DNA from: Betaproteobacteria bacterium
Lineage (GTDB): Bacteria > Pseudomonadota > Gammaproteobacteria > Burkholderiales > Casimicrobiaceae
Direction of reading: 5' to 3'
Assembly: GCA_004293675.1 (NCBI GenBank)
Contig: READ01000028.1
Span: 1-60,079 of the forward strand
Length of the DNA: 60,079 bases
In this document: piece by piece, positions 16,848 to 26,613 of the stretch
How the letters are laid out: every line of letters begins with the position of its first letter
How positions within the stretch are numbered: the stretch's first letter is position 1
The notes under the pieces: model-generated
What the model was told of the DNA's origin: nothing
Database searches by the model: none
Seen by the model: only the letters and a program-made list of their open reading frames with translations
Program-made: the position numbers and the translations under genes

Positions 16848-17912
16848 ATGAACATTCTCATTCTCCCCGGCGACGGTATCGGCCCCGAGATCGTCTCGCA
16901 GGCCACGCGTGTTTTGGAAAAATTTAAGACCGAAGGTCTATCGATTCAATTGACGCATGGGCACTTAGGCGGAGCCGCGTACGACGTGCACGGCCACCCG
17001 TATCCTGAGGCCACGCAAAAGCTCGCTCGCGCTGCTGATGCGATCTTGTTGGGCTGCGTAGGCGGCCCAAAATATGACACCCTGCCCCGGGCCATGCGCC
17101 CAGAGCAAGGGCTGTTGGGGATTCGCAAGGACTTGTCGCTGTTTGCCAATCTGCGGCCCGCGATGCTCTATCCCGAGCTCGCTGCCTCATCGTCGCTCAA
17201 GCCGGAAATCGTCGCAGGGCTTGACATCATGATTATTCGCGAGTTGACGGGCGACATCTATTTCGGTCAGCCGCGTGGCCGCCGCACTAACGCCGCCGGC
17301 GAAACCGAGGGTTTCGATACGATGCACTACGCCACGAGCGAAATTGAACGCATCGCTCGCGTTGGCTTTGAAACCGCGATGAAGCGCAACAAGCGATTGT
17401 GTAGCGTGGATAAAGCCAATGTGCTCGACACATCGATCCTGTGGCGTGAAGTGGTCACCGCGATGAGCGCGCAGTACCCCGAAGTCGCGCTCTCGCACAT
17501 GTATGTTGACAACGCCGCGATGCAGCTCGTCCGTGCGCCCAAGCAATTTGATGTGATCGTCACGGGCAATATCTTCGGCGACATTCTTTCGGACGAAGCC
17601 TCGATGCTCGCGGGCTCGATTGGGATGCTGCCTTCGGCCTCGCTCGACGCCAATCAGAAAGGCCTTTACGAACCGATTCATGGCTCCGCGCCCGACATCG
17701 CGGGGCAGAACAAGGCGAACCCTATCGCCACCGTGTTGTCGCTGGCGATGATGATGCGCTACACGTTTGGTCGCACCGATTTGGCCGATCGCATCGAATC
17801 GGGGGTTCGAAGCGTCCTGAAAGCAGGACTTCGGACGGGCGACATCGCAATGGCGGGCGAACCGATCATTGGAACGAGCGTCATGGGCGATGCGCTGGTC
17901 GCTGCGATCTGA
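16848..17912 (+). CDS. leuB: 3-isopropylmalate dehydrogenase LeuB
   Basis: 354 residues from ATG 16848, which gives [16 protein letters not shown]; an upstream in-frame start at 16800 adds an unlikely N-terminus. Substrate-binding arginines lie in the [21 protein letters not shown] region. [19 protein letters not shown] and [11 protein letters not shown] carry the metal- and NAD-binding residues. It oxidises and decarboxylates 3-isopropylmalate to the precursor of leucine, using NAD. It is the last gene of the leu cluster. In many relatives asd follows, but here fimV comes next after 220 bp. Confidence 0.97.
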   Translation: MNILILPGDGIGPEIVSQATRVLEKFKTEGLSIQLTHGHLGGAAYDVHGHPYPEATQKLARAADAILLGCVGGPKYDTLPRAMRPEQGLLGIRKDLSLFANLRPAMLYPELAASSSLKPEIVAGLDIMIIRELTGDIYFGQPRGRRTNAAGETEGFDTMHYATSEIERIARVGFETAMKRNKRLCSVDKANVLDTSILWREVVTAMSAQYPEVALSHMYVDNAAMQLVRAPKQFDVIVTGNIFGDILSDEASMLAGSIGMLPSASLDANQKGLYEPIHGSAPDIAGQNKANPIATVLSLAMMMRYTFGRTDLADRIESGVRSVLKAGLRTGDIAMAGEPIIGTSVMGDALVAAI

Positions 17913-18132
17913 TAGTGTTGTATGACGCTGACATGATGGGGTGAGCGGGCGCTTCACAAGATATAGGGGTCACGCGATCTGCAGACCACTAGATGTGGTG
18001 AAAGATGGCGGTAGCCACAGGCGGTTGGCGTGTGCTTACACACAACTGATTGCACTTAAAGTTGATTCTTAGCTTGCAGCCGCAACCCACTGATGTTATT
18101 TTTCTTATAGTTTCAGAACCCTTGAGGGCGGC

Positions 18133-20784
18133 ATGCTGCGCCAAAAACCAATTGTTATTTCGCTTCTACTGGCCGGACTGATTGCGTCGCATGACGCATA
18201 TTCGTTGGGGCTCGGGCGCCTAAATGTCACCACCGCGCTCGGGCAGCCGCTCGTAGCCGAGGTCGACCTGACCGCCACAACGGGCGACGACCTTGACTCA
18301 ATCCGAGCCAATATCGCGAGTCCCGCGGCCTACAAGGCGGCCAATGTCGAGTATCAGGGAATTCTGCAAACGATTCGCGTGCAAGTATTGCGACGCGGCA
18401 ACGGGCAGCCTTTCCTTCGATTGACGTCGACCCAGGCCATCAACGAGCCCTACCTTGACGTGCTGGTGGAGGTCAACTCCAACACCGGTCGATTGGTGCG
18501 CGAGTTTGTGTTTTTGCTTGACCCACCGGGGTCTGCGTCGCCGCAATCGATCGAGCCATCGCGTCCCGCCGTTGGAGCGCAAACCGCAGCAGCGCCGGCC
18601 GTGAGTTCGCCTACGCCGTCCGCTGTGGCCCCAAGCCGTACGCCAGCGGCACCGCGTGCTAGCGCGGCTGCAACGCCGGCCGCCGCAGTCAGCGGAAATG
18701 CGAGCAGCTATCAAGTTAAAGCGGGCGATACGATGTATTCGATCGCTTCGCGAAACTCCCAGAGCGGCGTGAGCGTTGAGCAACTAATGATTGCTATTCA
18801 GCGCGCCAATCCAGCCGCATTTATCGGCGGCAATATCAATCGACTGAAGTCGGGTGTGGATCTCAACATTCCGTCGGCCGCCGATGCCAGCGCCATCACA
18901 ACCGGCGCTGCTGCGAGTGAAGTTCGCGCGCAAGCGGCCAGCTGGCGCGGCTATGTTGCTCGTGTGAGTGAGGCAATCCCCACCGTATCGGCCGATCAGG
19001 CACAGTCCCGAGTGGCTGGAAAAGTCAGCGGCGCGGTGACGGATTCCGCCACCTCGGGTAGCACTGGAGACAAGCTGAAAGTGTCGCAAGGTGAGCGCAC
19101 CAAACAGGCCGCCGTCGAAGACAAAGTCGCCGCGACCAAGGCCCAGCAAGAGCAGCAGTCGCGCACGGCACAGCTCGAAAAAACCAAGCAAGACTTGGAA
19201 AAAGCCCTCGCACTGAAAAACCAAACACTGGCCGACGCACAAGCCAAGGCCAAAGAGGCAGCGAAACCAGCGCCACCGCCGCCCGCGCCCGTGCCCGCAC
19301 CGATTGCGCCGCCGCCACCACCGCCAGTGGCGGTCGCACCTACGCCGGCTCCGGTCGTCGTACCGCCGGTTGCGGTTGCTCCGCCCCCTGCGCCACCGGC
19401 TCCTGCGCCGATTGCGCCGCCGCCCCCTGCGCCCGCGCCCGTGGTGGCAGCGCCTACGCCGCCGCCGCCAGCACCTGTCGCGGCAAAGGCCCCCGTTGCA
19501 CCCGCGCCTGCCGCCGCCGGCGACGGCGTCATGGGCTTCATCTCGGAAAACCCAGCCGTTGCTGCTGGCGGACTGATTACTGTCTTGGGTGGTTTGGGTG
19601 CACTGGTCTGGTCGCGTCGCCGCAAGGGACAAAGCGCCAGTTCGCCTGACTCAAAACTGAGTGAGCCGACCGTCAACACAATGAACCCCGACACGGTGTT
19701 TGGAACGTCGGGTTTGGGCGTGGTCAAAACCAATGACGCGCCGATCGCCAGCCAATTCAGCCGAAGCGGCATGGGCACCATCGACTCCGCCGAGGTAGAT
19801 CCGGTGGCGGAGGCCGAGGTCTACATCGCCTACGGTCGCGAAGCACAAGCGGAAGAGATTTTGCGCGAAGCGCTCAACCGCGACCCGCAGCGCGCTGACG
19901 TGGCGACGAAGCTCGCTGAAGTGGCCGCCACCCAGGGCAAACGTGACACGTTCGATCAGCTGGTCAAGCAAATTGACGGCATGGATCGTGGTGCGGAGTT
20001 CAAATCGCGGCTGGCCGAAATCGCTGTAAACCACTTCCCTGAGCACGCGCTCGCCTCGGGCGCTGGCTCTGGTGTAGCCGCTATTGCGACGGCAGGGGCT
20101 GCGGCAGCGGTTGCAGCGGTCGCGACGGCAGCTGCACCCGTACGCGAAATCTTTGACATGGCGCCGCCCGTGGCTGCGAAACCGCCAGCTGTGCAAGCCG
20201 ATCAGTCACTTGATTTTGTGCTTGACGGCATGACGGTTGCCGCTCCGAGCGCCGCGCCTGCGGTCACGGCCGCATCGAGCATGGCATCGCTCTTGCAAAT
20301 GCCGATGGGTACGTCGCCTGCACCGGCAAAACCAGCAGCAGCGTTCGCGCCAACGCCGGTGGCCGATGGGCCGACCACGATCACCTCAGCGGGTAGCAAA
20401 CGCAAATCACTCGAAGATGATCTGGCTGATCTCGAAGCGTCGCTCAAAAAAGCAACTTCGTCGGGTCAGTTGCCTGAATCGAGTATGGACTTCACGGATT
20501 TCTCGACTGCAACGCCTACCAACCTAGGCACCGTCGGACCGGCGATGCGTCCTGAGATGCTTGACTTGAGCTTTGATGCAGGTCGCCAAGGCGCGATGGA
20601 CCCAACGCCATCCATTCTTGACGGACAGTGGCATGACGCCTCGACCAAGCTTGATCTTGCACGCGCTTACGAAGAAATGGGCGACCGTGAAGGTGCTCGT
20701 GAAATCCTTCGCGAAGTCATTCACGACGGCGACGAAGCGCAGCAGAAAGAAGCCAAAGCGCTACTCGCCAAGCTCGGCGGATAG
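18133..20784 (+). CDS. fimV: FimV/HubP-family inner-membrane protein
   Basis: 883 residues. A signal peptide (1-24) is followed by the FimV N-terminal domain (LGLGRLNVTTALGQPLVAEV), a LysM peptidoglycan-binding domain (about 193-250, YQVKAGDTMYSIA), a coiled coil (about 310-375) and a Pro/Ala-rich stretch (about 376-460). One membrane helix follows (near 475-490), then a cytoplasmic tail with TPR-like repeats (EAEVYIAYGREAQAEEILREAL) and the C-terminal FimV motif (KLDLARAYEEMGDREGAREIL). Such proteins organise the cell pole, type IV pili and twitching. A TATAGT box at 18106-18111 and a GAGGG ribosome-binding site precede the ATG. Strong domain match. Confidence 0.92.
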   Translation: MLRQKPIVISLLLAGLIASHDAYSLGLGRLNVTTALGQPLVAEVDLTATTGDDLDSIRANIASPAAYKAANVEYQGILQTIRVQVLRRGNGQPFLRLTSTQAINEPYLDVLVEVNSNTGRLVREFVFLLDPPGSASPQSIEPSRPAVGAQTAAAPAVSSPTPSAVAPSRTPAAPRASAAATPAAAVSGNASSYQVKAGDTMYSIASRNSQSGVSVEQLMIAIQRANPAAFIGGNINRLKSGVDLNIPSAADASAITTGAAASEVRAQAASWRGYVARVSEAIPTVSADQAQSRVAGKVSGAVTDSATSGSTGDKLKVSQGERTKQAAVEDKVAATKAQQEQQSRTAQLEKTKQDLEKALALKNQTLADAQAKAKEAAKPAPPPPAPVPAPIAPPPPPPVAVAPTPAPVVVPPVAVAPPPAPPAPAPIAPPPPAPAPVVAAPTPPPPAPVAAKAPVAPAPAAAGDGVMGFISENPAVAAGGLITVLGGLGALVWSRRRKGQSASSPDSKLSEPTVNTMNPDTVFGTSGLGVVKTNDAPIASQFSRSGMGTIDSAEVDPVAEAEVYIAYGREAQAEEILREALNRDPQRADVATKLAEVAATQGKRDTFDQLVKQIDGMDRGAEFKSRLAEIAVNHFPEHALASGAGSGVAAIATAGAAAAVAAVATAAAPVREIFDMAPPVAAKPPAVQADQSLDFVLDGMTVAAPSAAPAVTAASSMASLLQMPMGTSPAPAKPAAAFAPTPVADGPTTITSAGSKRKSLEDDLADLEASLKKATSSGQLPESSMDFTDFSTATPTNLGTVGPAMRPEMLDLSFDAGRQGAMDPTPSILDGQWHDASTKLDLARAYEEMGDREGAREILREVIHDGDEAQQKEAKALLAKLGG

Positions 20785-20789
20785 GACTG

Positions 20790-21578
20790 ATGGCTCAGTC
20801 CCAACGCTGGGCGCTGGGACTGGAGTACCTGGGCGACCGATACCACGGCTGGCAGCGTCAGAGCGGCCAGCCCTCGGTACAACAAGCGCTTGAAGAAGCA
20901 CTGAGTAGCATTGCGACTGTGCCGGTGTCGGTCACGGCTGCAGGACGCACCGATACGGGTGTTCACGCGGCGCTTCAGGTTGTTCATTTCGAAACCGATG
21001 TCGCACGCGACGCCACCGCCTGGGTGCGTGGCGGCAATCAGTTTTTACCCAATGACATTGCCGTTCGCTGGGCGCAACCGGTAGCGGATGATTTTCACGC
21101 GCGCTTTGCTGCGACTTCGCGCAAATACGTCTATTTGCTCTCAACAAGGCCGCAGCGACCCGCGCTGCACGCCACTCGCGTGGGCTGGACGCATTGGCCG
21201 ATGGAGATTGCGCGCATCACCGACGCCCTACCCGGCATCGTCGGAACGCACGATTTCACGAGCTTTCGCGCGTCAGAATGCCAAGCGAAATCACCCGTAA
21301 AAACCGTGTATTCGGCAACCGCGTCGGAGCGAAACGGCGTGATCCGACTCGACTTTCACGCCAATGCGTTTTTGCATCACATGATTAGGAACGTCGTCGG
21401 CGCCCTCGTCTACATCGGCGCAAACAAACAACCGGTTGATTGGATGAGTACGCTGCTTGCGTTAAAGGATCGCACCCAAGCCGCGCCCACGTTTTCTCCC
21501 GCAGGACTCTATTTGGCCGGAATCGACTACGATGCGCGCTTCAACTTGCCCGAAAACTTCGTCGATCCTTGCTTGTGA
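20790..21578 (+). CDS. truA: tRNA pseudouridine(38-40) synthase TruA
   Basis: 262 residues. The catalytic aspartate is D55 in AAGRTDTGVHA, and LEYLGDRYHGWQRQ and FLHHMIRNVVGALV are typical of TruA. It makes pseudouridine at positions 38-40 of the anticodon arm. It begins 5 bp after fimV and its stop overlaps the trpF GTG start, so it is part of a fimV-truA-trpF unit, as in many betaproteobacteria. Confidence 0.97.
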   Translation: MAQSQRWALGLEYLGDRYHGWQRQSGQPSVQQALEEALSSIATVPVSVTAAGRTDTGVHAALQVVHFETDVARDATAWVRGGNQFLPNDIAVRWAQPVADDFHARFAATSRKYVYLLSTRPQRPALHATRVGWTHWPMEIARITDALPGIVGTHDFTSFRASECQAKSPVKTVYSATASERNGVIRLDFHANAFLHHMIRNVVGALVYIGANKQPVDWMSTLLALKDRTQAAPTFSPAGLYLAGIDYDARFNLPENFVDPCL

Positions 21579-22252
21579 ACGCCCGTACCCCGCCATCTCG
21601 AACGCGCATCAAGATTTGTGGCCTGCGAACGATTGAGCAAGTCGATGCTGCCGTGGCTGCGGGAGCGGACGCCATCGGCTTTGTGCTCTATCCACCGTCG
21701 ATTCGCGCGGTTGATTTGGCGCTGTTAAGGCGCCTAACTGAGCGTGTTCCAGCCATGGTTTCAACCGTCGCTCTGTTCGTTAACCCGACGAGTAACAAAG
21801 TGTTGGCAACCCTCGCAGCAGCTCGCATCGATCTGATTCAGTTTCACGGCAGCGCAGAAAAGGAATCGGAAACGTTTTGCGGCTCGTTTGGGCGACCGTA
21901 CATGAAGGCGTTTGCCGTCGATGACGGCTTCAATTTACTAGAATCAGTGAATCAGTACACCAGCGCAAACGCTCTGCTGCTCGATACACCGAGCGCGGGC
22001 CACGGCGGCAGCGGAAAGACATTCAATTGGCAGCTCATCAACACTCAAAACATGCCAAGCGCGCACGCGCCAGCGCTCGTTTTGTCTGGTGGATTGACAC
22101 CTGCAAATGTGGGCGACGCGATACGCGTTGTTAAGCCCTTTGCGGTGGATGTCAGCAGCGGAGTAGAAATTTCACGCGGCGAAAAATCCATCGAACTCAT
22201 CCATCAGTTTTGTCACGCGGTTCGTGCCGCGGATTCGCAAAACGCTACTTGA
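21575..22252 (+). CDS. trpF: Phosphoribosylanthranilate isomerase TrpF
   Basis: 225 residues from a GTG at 21575 that overlaps the truA stop (GTGA); a longer upstream frame lies entirely inside truA. RIKICGLRT (residues 11-19) carries the catalytic cysteine (C15), and LLLDTPSAGHGGSGKTFNW has the conserved aspartate and phosphate-binding glycines. It converts phosphoribosylanthranilate to the enol form in tryptophan synthesis. A degenerate repeat separates it from trpB. Confidence 0.96.
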   Translation: MNARTPPSRTRIKICGLRTIEQVDAAVAAGADAIGFVLYPPSIRAVDLALLRRLTERVPAMVSTVALFVNPTSNKVLATLAAARIDLIQFHGSAEKESETFCGSFGRPYMKAFAVDDGFNLLESVNQYTSANALLLDTPSAGHGGSGKTFNWQLINTQNMPSAHAPALVLSGGLTPANVGDAIRVVKPFAVDVSSGVEISRGEKSIELIHQFCHAVRAADSQNAT

Positions 22253-22355
22253 CGCAGATGGCCGCCGATTTTTAATCATCGGCGCGGCTTCCGGCGATGC
22301 TTGAAGCTCTAAGAAAATCTGTGTAAATCCGCGTGAAATCAGCGAAATCTGCGTC
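22251..22355. repeat. Degenerate inverted repeat of the AAATCTGTG type between trpF and trpB
   Basis: A right arm (22314-22355) made of AAAATCTGTGTAAATC, GTGAAATC and CGAAATCTGCGTC segments is partly mirrored by GACGCAGATG at 22251-22260. Inside is a 7-bp stem, CGCCGAT (22263-22269) with ATCGGCG (22278-22284). It belongs to the same broad repeat type as the better-preserved copy between hrcA and hemH. Confidence 0.55.
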
Positions 22356-22399
22356 AAAAAAATTGCCTTGACGTAACGCCCAATTTTCAAGAAATATTT

Positions 22400-23686
22400 A
22401 TGAAACCCTACGATCTACCCGACGCCCGCGGCCACTTCGGCCAATACGGCGGCACCTTCGTCGCTGAAACCTTGATCGAAGCGCTCGATCAGCTCAAAGC
22501 GCAATACGCGAAGTATCAATTCGACCCTGAGTTTCGTCGCGAATTCGAGAGCGAGCTGAAACATTTCGTCGGCCGCCCGAGCCCGATTTATCACGCCAAA
22601 CGCTGGAGCGACATGCTCGGCGGCGCGCAAATTTACTTCAAACGCGAAGATCTAAATCACACCGGCGCGCACAAAATCAACAACTGCATCGGCCAAGCGC
22701 TGCTTGCGAAGCGTCTCGGCAAACCGCGTGTGATTGCTGAAACGGGTGCCGGACAACATGGTGTTGCAACAGCCACGATTGCTGCGCGCTACGGCTTGGA
22801 ATGCGTTGTTTACATGGGCAGTGAGGACGTGAAGCGGCAAGCGCAAAACGTTTACCGAATGAAGCTGTTGGGCGCAACGGTTGTGCCCGTTGAGAGCGGT
22901 TCAAAAACGCTTAAAGACGCGTTGAACGAAGCGCTTCGCGATTGGGTGACCAATGTCGACAACACGTTCTACATCATCGGCACGGTCGCTGGGCCGCATC
23001 CCTACCCAATGATGGTGCGCGACTTTCAAGCCATCATTGGCCAAGAATGCATCGCGCAAATGCCCGAGATGGCAGGGCGTCAGCCCGATGCGGTGATTGC
23101 TTGCGTGGGCGGCGGCTCCAATGCGATGGGGATTTTCTATCCCTACATCGAGCATGAGAAGACGCGCTTGATTGGCGTCGAAGCAGCGGGTGAAGGCCTC
23201 GATACCGGCAAGCACAGCGCCTCGCTCACCAAAGGCGTGCCCGGCGTGCTCCACGGCAATCGCACCTATCTGTTGCAAGACGAAAACGGCCAAATCATCG
23301 AAACGCATTCGGTGAGCGCTGGTTTGGATTACCCCGGCGTAGGACCCGAGCATGCGTATTTGAAAGACATTGGCCGCGCTGAATACGTGGGCATCACCGA
23401 CGACGAAGCACTCAAAACGTTTCACGAGTGTTGCCGGATCGAAGGCATCATTCCCGCGCTCGAATCGGCGCACGCTATTTCGTATGCCACCAAACTCGCG
23501 CCGACGATGAGCAAAGATAAAGTGCTCCTGGTCAATCTTTCAGGACGCGGCGACAAAGACATGCACACCGTATCCATGAAATCCGGCCTATCGTTTTTCT
23601 GCCATCCCGAATGCGAAACGGGCCGAAATGTTGCCGCTGCGGCGCGTGGCGAAACGGTGTCACCCATCTCCATCGTGCGAAAGTAG
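22400..23686 (+). CDS. trpB: Tryptophan synthase beta chain TrpB
   Basis: 428 residues. The PLP-binding lysine is K92 in HTGAHKINN, with [13 protein letters not shown] and [14 protein letters not shown] forming the PLP-phosphate region. It joins indole to serine to make tryptophan, in an alpha2-beta2 complex with TrpA, encoded 6 bp downstream. The C-terminus runs about 25 residues beyond a typical 400-residue TrpB. Confidence 0.98.
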   Translation: MKPYDLPDARGHFGQYGGTFVAETLIEALDQLKAQYAKYQFDPEFRREFESELKHFVGRPSPIYHAKRWSDMLGGAQIYFKREDLNHTGAHKINNCIGQALLAKRLGKPRVIAETGAGQHGVATATIAARYGLECVVYMGSEDVKRQAQNVYRMKLLGATVVPVESGSKTLKDALNEALRDWVTNVDNTFYIIGTVAGPHPYPMMVRDFQAIIGQECIAQMPEMAGRQPDAVIACVGGGSNAMGIFYPYIEHEKTRLIGVEAAGEGLDTGKHSASLTKGVPGVLHGNRTYLLQDENGQIIETHSVSAGLDYPGVGPEHAYLKDIGRAEYVGITDDEALKTFHECCRIEGIIPALESAHAISYATKLAPTMSKDKVLLVNLSGRGDKDMHTVSMKSGLSFFCHPECETGRNVAAAARGETVSPISIVRK

Positions 23687-23692
23687 TCCAAC

Positions 23693-24490
23693 ATGAATCG
23701 CATCAATACAACGTTTTCCGCGCTTAAATCTTCGAGGAAAACAGCGCTCATTCCATTCATCACCGCAGGTGATCCAACACTCGACTCAACGCTCCCGACG
23801 ATGCATGCGCTCGCCAAAGCGGGGGCTGATGTGATCGAACTGGGCGTGCCGTTTTCGGATCCGATGGCTGACGGCCCAGTGATTCAACGGTCCTCAGAGC
23901 GCGCGCTGATGAAAGGCATGTCGCTCAGAAAAGTGCTCGCCATCGTCGCCGAATTTCGAAAAGACAACGCCACCACACCCGTGGTGCTCATGGGCTATGC
24001 CAATCCGATTGAAGCGATGGGGCGCGAGGTGTTTGTTGCCGCTGCGGCCAGCGCCGGCGTCGATGGTGTGCTCGTCGTCGACTACCCACCCGAAGAGGCT
24101 GACGATTTTTCAGCGGTGCTGATTGCACGCGATCTGGCACCGATTTTCCTGCTAGCCCCAACCAGCTCGGCCGAGCGTGTGCAAGCGGTCGGACGCTTGG
24201 CGCGTGGATACGTTTACTACGTGTCGCTGCGCGGCGTAACGGGCGCGGGCAATTTGGACGTAGCCGATGTTGCGAGCAAAGTAGCCGCCATCAAAGCCAT
24301 CGTCTCGGTGCCTGTGGGTGTGGGCTTCGGCATTCGGGACGCCGCCACCGCACGCGCGGTCGGCGCAGTGGCGGATGCCGTGGTGATTGGTTCGGCGCTG
24401 GTGCAGACGATGTTTGACGCACCAGAGTCCGAAATCGCTCAAACGGGCGGCGCTTGGCTTGCCAAGGTTCGCGAAGCACTCGATCAGTAG
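23693..24490 (+). CDS. trpA: Tryptophan synthase alpha chain TrpA
   Basis: 265 residues. Catalytic E49 and D60 are present in [15 protein letters not shown], at the same numbers as in the enteric enzyme. PPEEADDF and [11 protein letters not shown] are also characteristic. It releases indole from indole-3-glycerol phosphate and passes it to TrpB through the internal tunnel. Usually accD follows trpA in this group; here two palindromic repeats and a convergent gene come next. Confidence 0.98.
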   Translation: MNRINTTFSALKSSRKTALIPFITAGDPTLDSTLPTMHALAKAGADVIELGVPFSDPMADGPVIQRSSERALMKGMSLRKVLAIVAEFRKDNATTPVVLMGYANPIEAMGREVFVAAAASAGVDGVLVVDYPPEEADDFSAVLIARDLAPIFLLAPTSSAERVQAVGRLARGYVYYVSLRGVTGAGNLDVADVASKVAAIKAIVSVPVGVGFGIRDAATARAVGAVADAVVIGSALVQTMFDAPESEIAQTGGAWLAKVREALDQ

Positions 24491-24512
24491 CGCGCGAACA
24501 AACTTATTGCGT

Positions 24513-24537
24513 ATACGCCCTTTGAAATCAGGGATAC
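24513..24537. repeat. 25-bp quasi-palindrome, copy 2 (24513)
   Basis: Arms ATACGCC and GGGATAC flank the core CTTTGAAATCA. It lies in the 176-bp gap between the convergent ends of trpA and the methyltransferase gene, where a promoter operator is unlikely. Confidence 0.7.
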
Positions 24538-24579
24538 GTGAATATTTTTATGCTTTTTGTTGTGGCATTTAAATAAGCT

Positions 24580-24604
24580 GTACGCCATATTTAATATGGC
24601 ATAC
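24580..24604. repeat. 25-bp quasi-palindrome, copy 3 (24580), the most perfect
   Basis: Arms GTACGCC and GGCATAC flank the core ATATTTAATAT. With two further pairs on each side (CT/AG, 24578-24606), 13 of 14 pairs of the 29-bp palindrome match; only position 4 against 22 (C-A) does not. It lies 42 bp after copy 2, in the same convergent junction. Confidence 0.8.
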
Positions 24605-24666
24605 AGCGAAAAAGTTCGTCGCGAGCTACGTTGTTGATGGCACGTAAGACTGGCTGGGAAAACTCA

Positions 24667-25818
24667 TCAAAGCCGGTAACTCTCATCAAACTCGGCAAAC
24701 GCTGCCAGCTGATCGGCGGCCTGCCCCTTGGTTACGACCAGCACCTTAAACAGCTCACCCATTTCAGCGGGTGAGACAAGCTTCTGCACCGCCGACGTCG
24801 CAATGATGCGCTCTTTGTCGCTCGAAAACTCAGCGACTTCGAGTGAGTTGAGCAATCCAGTCCGCAGTAAAAAGTTGGCTTGCGTCGTAAAGCAACCCAC
24901 CGATGCCCCGTTGTCCACCGCCGCTTCGGCCATCGCTGTGAAATCGATGTGGGCGGTGACATCTTGCAGTCCGATAAACGCCAGCGGATCGAAGTGAACA
25001 CGGTGGCGATAGTGGCACGCGAGCGTCCCAGTGCTTCGCGTTGGCATGTAGTATTCGCGCCGCGCGAAGCCGTAATCGACCATGCACAGCGCGCCGCCAC
25101 CGACCGGGTCGAGGCGCTGCGAGAGCGTGGCTACTAACGCTTCTGCTTCCGGATTAAATTCGGTCACGTAACCTTCAATTTGCGGGATGCGCGTGGCGGC
25201 CACCGAGTAGAGCGGCCCCTTGGGCAATCCAACCCAATCGATCGAAAATGAGCCCTCAAGCCAGCGAACCCAAGCGCGCTGATATCGACCGTTGGCGTAC
25301 CGAATCAACTCGCACGGAATTGCATCGAGCACTTCATTGAGAAGCACCAAACCCTCGATTCGCTCGGGCAACGCATCGAGCCAATTGACGGTTTTCCCAG
25401 CAAGCCGCGCCTGCTGCCGTTCGCGCAAATCAGCGCTTACTTCCAGGATTTGGTAGCGAGCATCGGGTCGTTGTTGCAAGAAACTTTCTGCCAACGCGCC
25501 CGATCCCGCACCAAGCTCCAACACCTTATTCGAGCCGAGCGATGAAAATGCGCGGGCAAGTGTTCGCCCAAACAGCGGAGACAACTCCGGCGCCGTTACA
25601 AAATCACCCGCCTCGCCAAACTTCGCCGAACCCGCTGCGTAGTAGCCGAGCCCCGGCTCGTACAACACCGCGCGCATAAAATCGACAAAGGCAATAGCGC
25701 CGTGCGGGCTCGCTGCGATCAACTCAACGAGCCTTGCAGTGAGACGCGCCGAGTGCGCGGCTGCCTCAGCAGACGGCGCAGGCAGACCCGAGTTTTTGGT
25801 GTTCAGTGAAGGATGCAA
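24667..25818 (-). CDS. Class I SAM-dependent methyltransferase (MidA/NDUFAF7-like)
   Basis: About 383 residues if it starts at TTG 25818; an ATG at 25890 adds 24 arginine-rich residues and would overlap the divergent gene. FVDFMRAVLYEPGLGYY and FVTAPELSPLFGRTLA are hallmarks of the COG1565 family, with the SAM-binding loop VLELGAGSGALAES and a LLNEVLDAIPCE segment. The mitochondrial relative methylates an arginine of a complex I subunit. The bacterial role is less clear. It is divergent from the pteridine reductase gene, an arrangement I associate with Burkholderiales. Family is confident; start and substrate are not. Confidence 0.85.
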   Translation of the reverse strand: MHPSLNTKNSGLPAPSAEAAAHSARLTARLVELIAASPHGAIAFVDFMRAVLYEPGLGYYAAGSAKFGEAGDFVTAPELSPLFGRTLARAFSSLGSNKVLELGAGSGALAESFLQQRPDARYQILEVSADLRERQQARLAGKTVNWLDALPERIEGLVLLNEVLDAIPCELIRYANGRYQRAWVRWLEGSFSIDWVGLPKGPLYSVAATRIPQIEGYVTEFNPEAEALVATLSQRLDPVGGGALCMVDYGFARREYYMPTRSTGTLACHYRHRVHFDPLAFIGLQDVTAHIDFTAMAEAAVDNGASVGCFTTQANFLLRTGLLNSLEVAEFSSDKERIIATSAVQKLVSPAEMGELFKVLVVTKGQAADQLAAFAEFDESYRL

Positions 25819-25819
25819 A

Positions 25820-26572
25820 GTGACGAACCTAGAAAATGCGCAGCGTGTCGCGCTGATTACCGGCGGCGCGCGACGCGTGGGTGCGGCCATCGTCCGGCGC
25901 CTGCACGCCGAAGGCTTTCGCGTTGCGATTCATTATCGCGCATCGTTTGCTGATGCCGACGCGCTCGCGCGTGAACTCAACGCCATCCGTGCCGACAGCG
26001 CTGCGATTTTCGCGGCGGATTTGCTGGAATTTGATCGACTGGCGTCGCTGGTGGAATCGGTCGTTGCCCGATTCGGACGGCTCGATGGGCTGATCAATAA
26101 CGCCTCGACCTTCTACGGCGGCACGCTCGAGAGCGTTGATGACACGTCATGGCGCGAGCTGATTGGCAGCAATTTGCAAGCGCCGGTCTATCTCTCGAAA
26201 GCCGCCGCGCCGCATTTAAAATTAGCGCGCGGTTGCATTGTGAACATCACAGATATCCACACCGAACGTCCGATGCCCGACTACGTGCTTTATAACGTTG
26301 CCAAGTCAGGGCTGCGCGGTTTAACGCTCGCACTCGCTCGTGACTTAGCGCCGCAGGTACGGGTCAATGCCGTCGCTCCAGGCCCGATCGAATGGCCCGA
26401 CCAAGCGCAAATTGACATGACAGAGCAGGCGCGAATCTTGGCGCAGGTCCCGCTCGGTGGCGAGGGTGGCACTGAGCAAATTGCTGCTGCCGTAAAGTAT
26501 CTGGTGTGCGACGCGACCTACGTCACCGGCCACACGATCAATGTGGACGGTGGGCGAAGCATTGCGCTGTAG
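25820..26572 (+). CDS. Short-chain dehydrogenase, pteridine reductase-like (FolM type)
   Basis: 250 residues from a GTG at 25820, giving MTNLENAQRVALITGGARRVGAAIV. The NAD(P)-binding TGGARRVG motif with an arginine pair, NNAS (INNASTFYGG) and the catalytic YNVAK (Y-x3-K) are present. The end GHTINVDGGRSI is typical of pteridine reductases and related SDRs. It probably reduces dihydropterins or dihydrofolate. Its start is 2 bp from the most likely start of the divergent methyltransferase. The Wadjet operon begins 41 bp downstream on the same strand. Confidence 0.85.
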   Translation: MTNLENAQRVALITGGARRVGAAIVRRLHAEGFRVAIHYRASFADADALARELNAIRADSAAIFAADLLEFDRLASLVESVVARFGRLDGLINNASTFYGGTLESVDDTSWRELIGSNLQAPVYLSKAAAPHLKLARGCIVNITDIHTERPMPDYVLYNVAKSGLRGLTLALARDLAPQVRVNAVAPGPIEWPDQAQIDMTEQARILAQVPLGGEGGTEQIAAAVKYLVCDATYVTGHTINVDGGRSIAL

Positions 26573-26613
26573 TATTTCAACGCTCAAGCCAACAGCACGC
26601 ACGAATCTCGCCC

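Noticed and set aside
17187-17957. 256-codon minus-strand frame opposite leuB
   Set aside because: It is His/Arg-rich without domain features and lies fully opposite a conserved enzyme gene.
18784-19781. Two long minus-strand frames (282 and 261 residues) opposite fimV
   Set aside because: They are Arg/Trp- or Gly/Ala-only low-complexity mirrors of the Pro/Ala-rich fimV segment.
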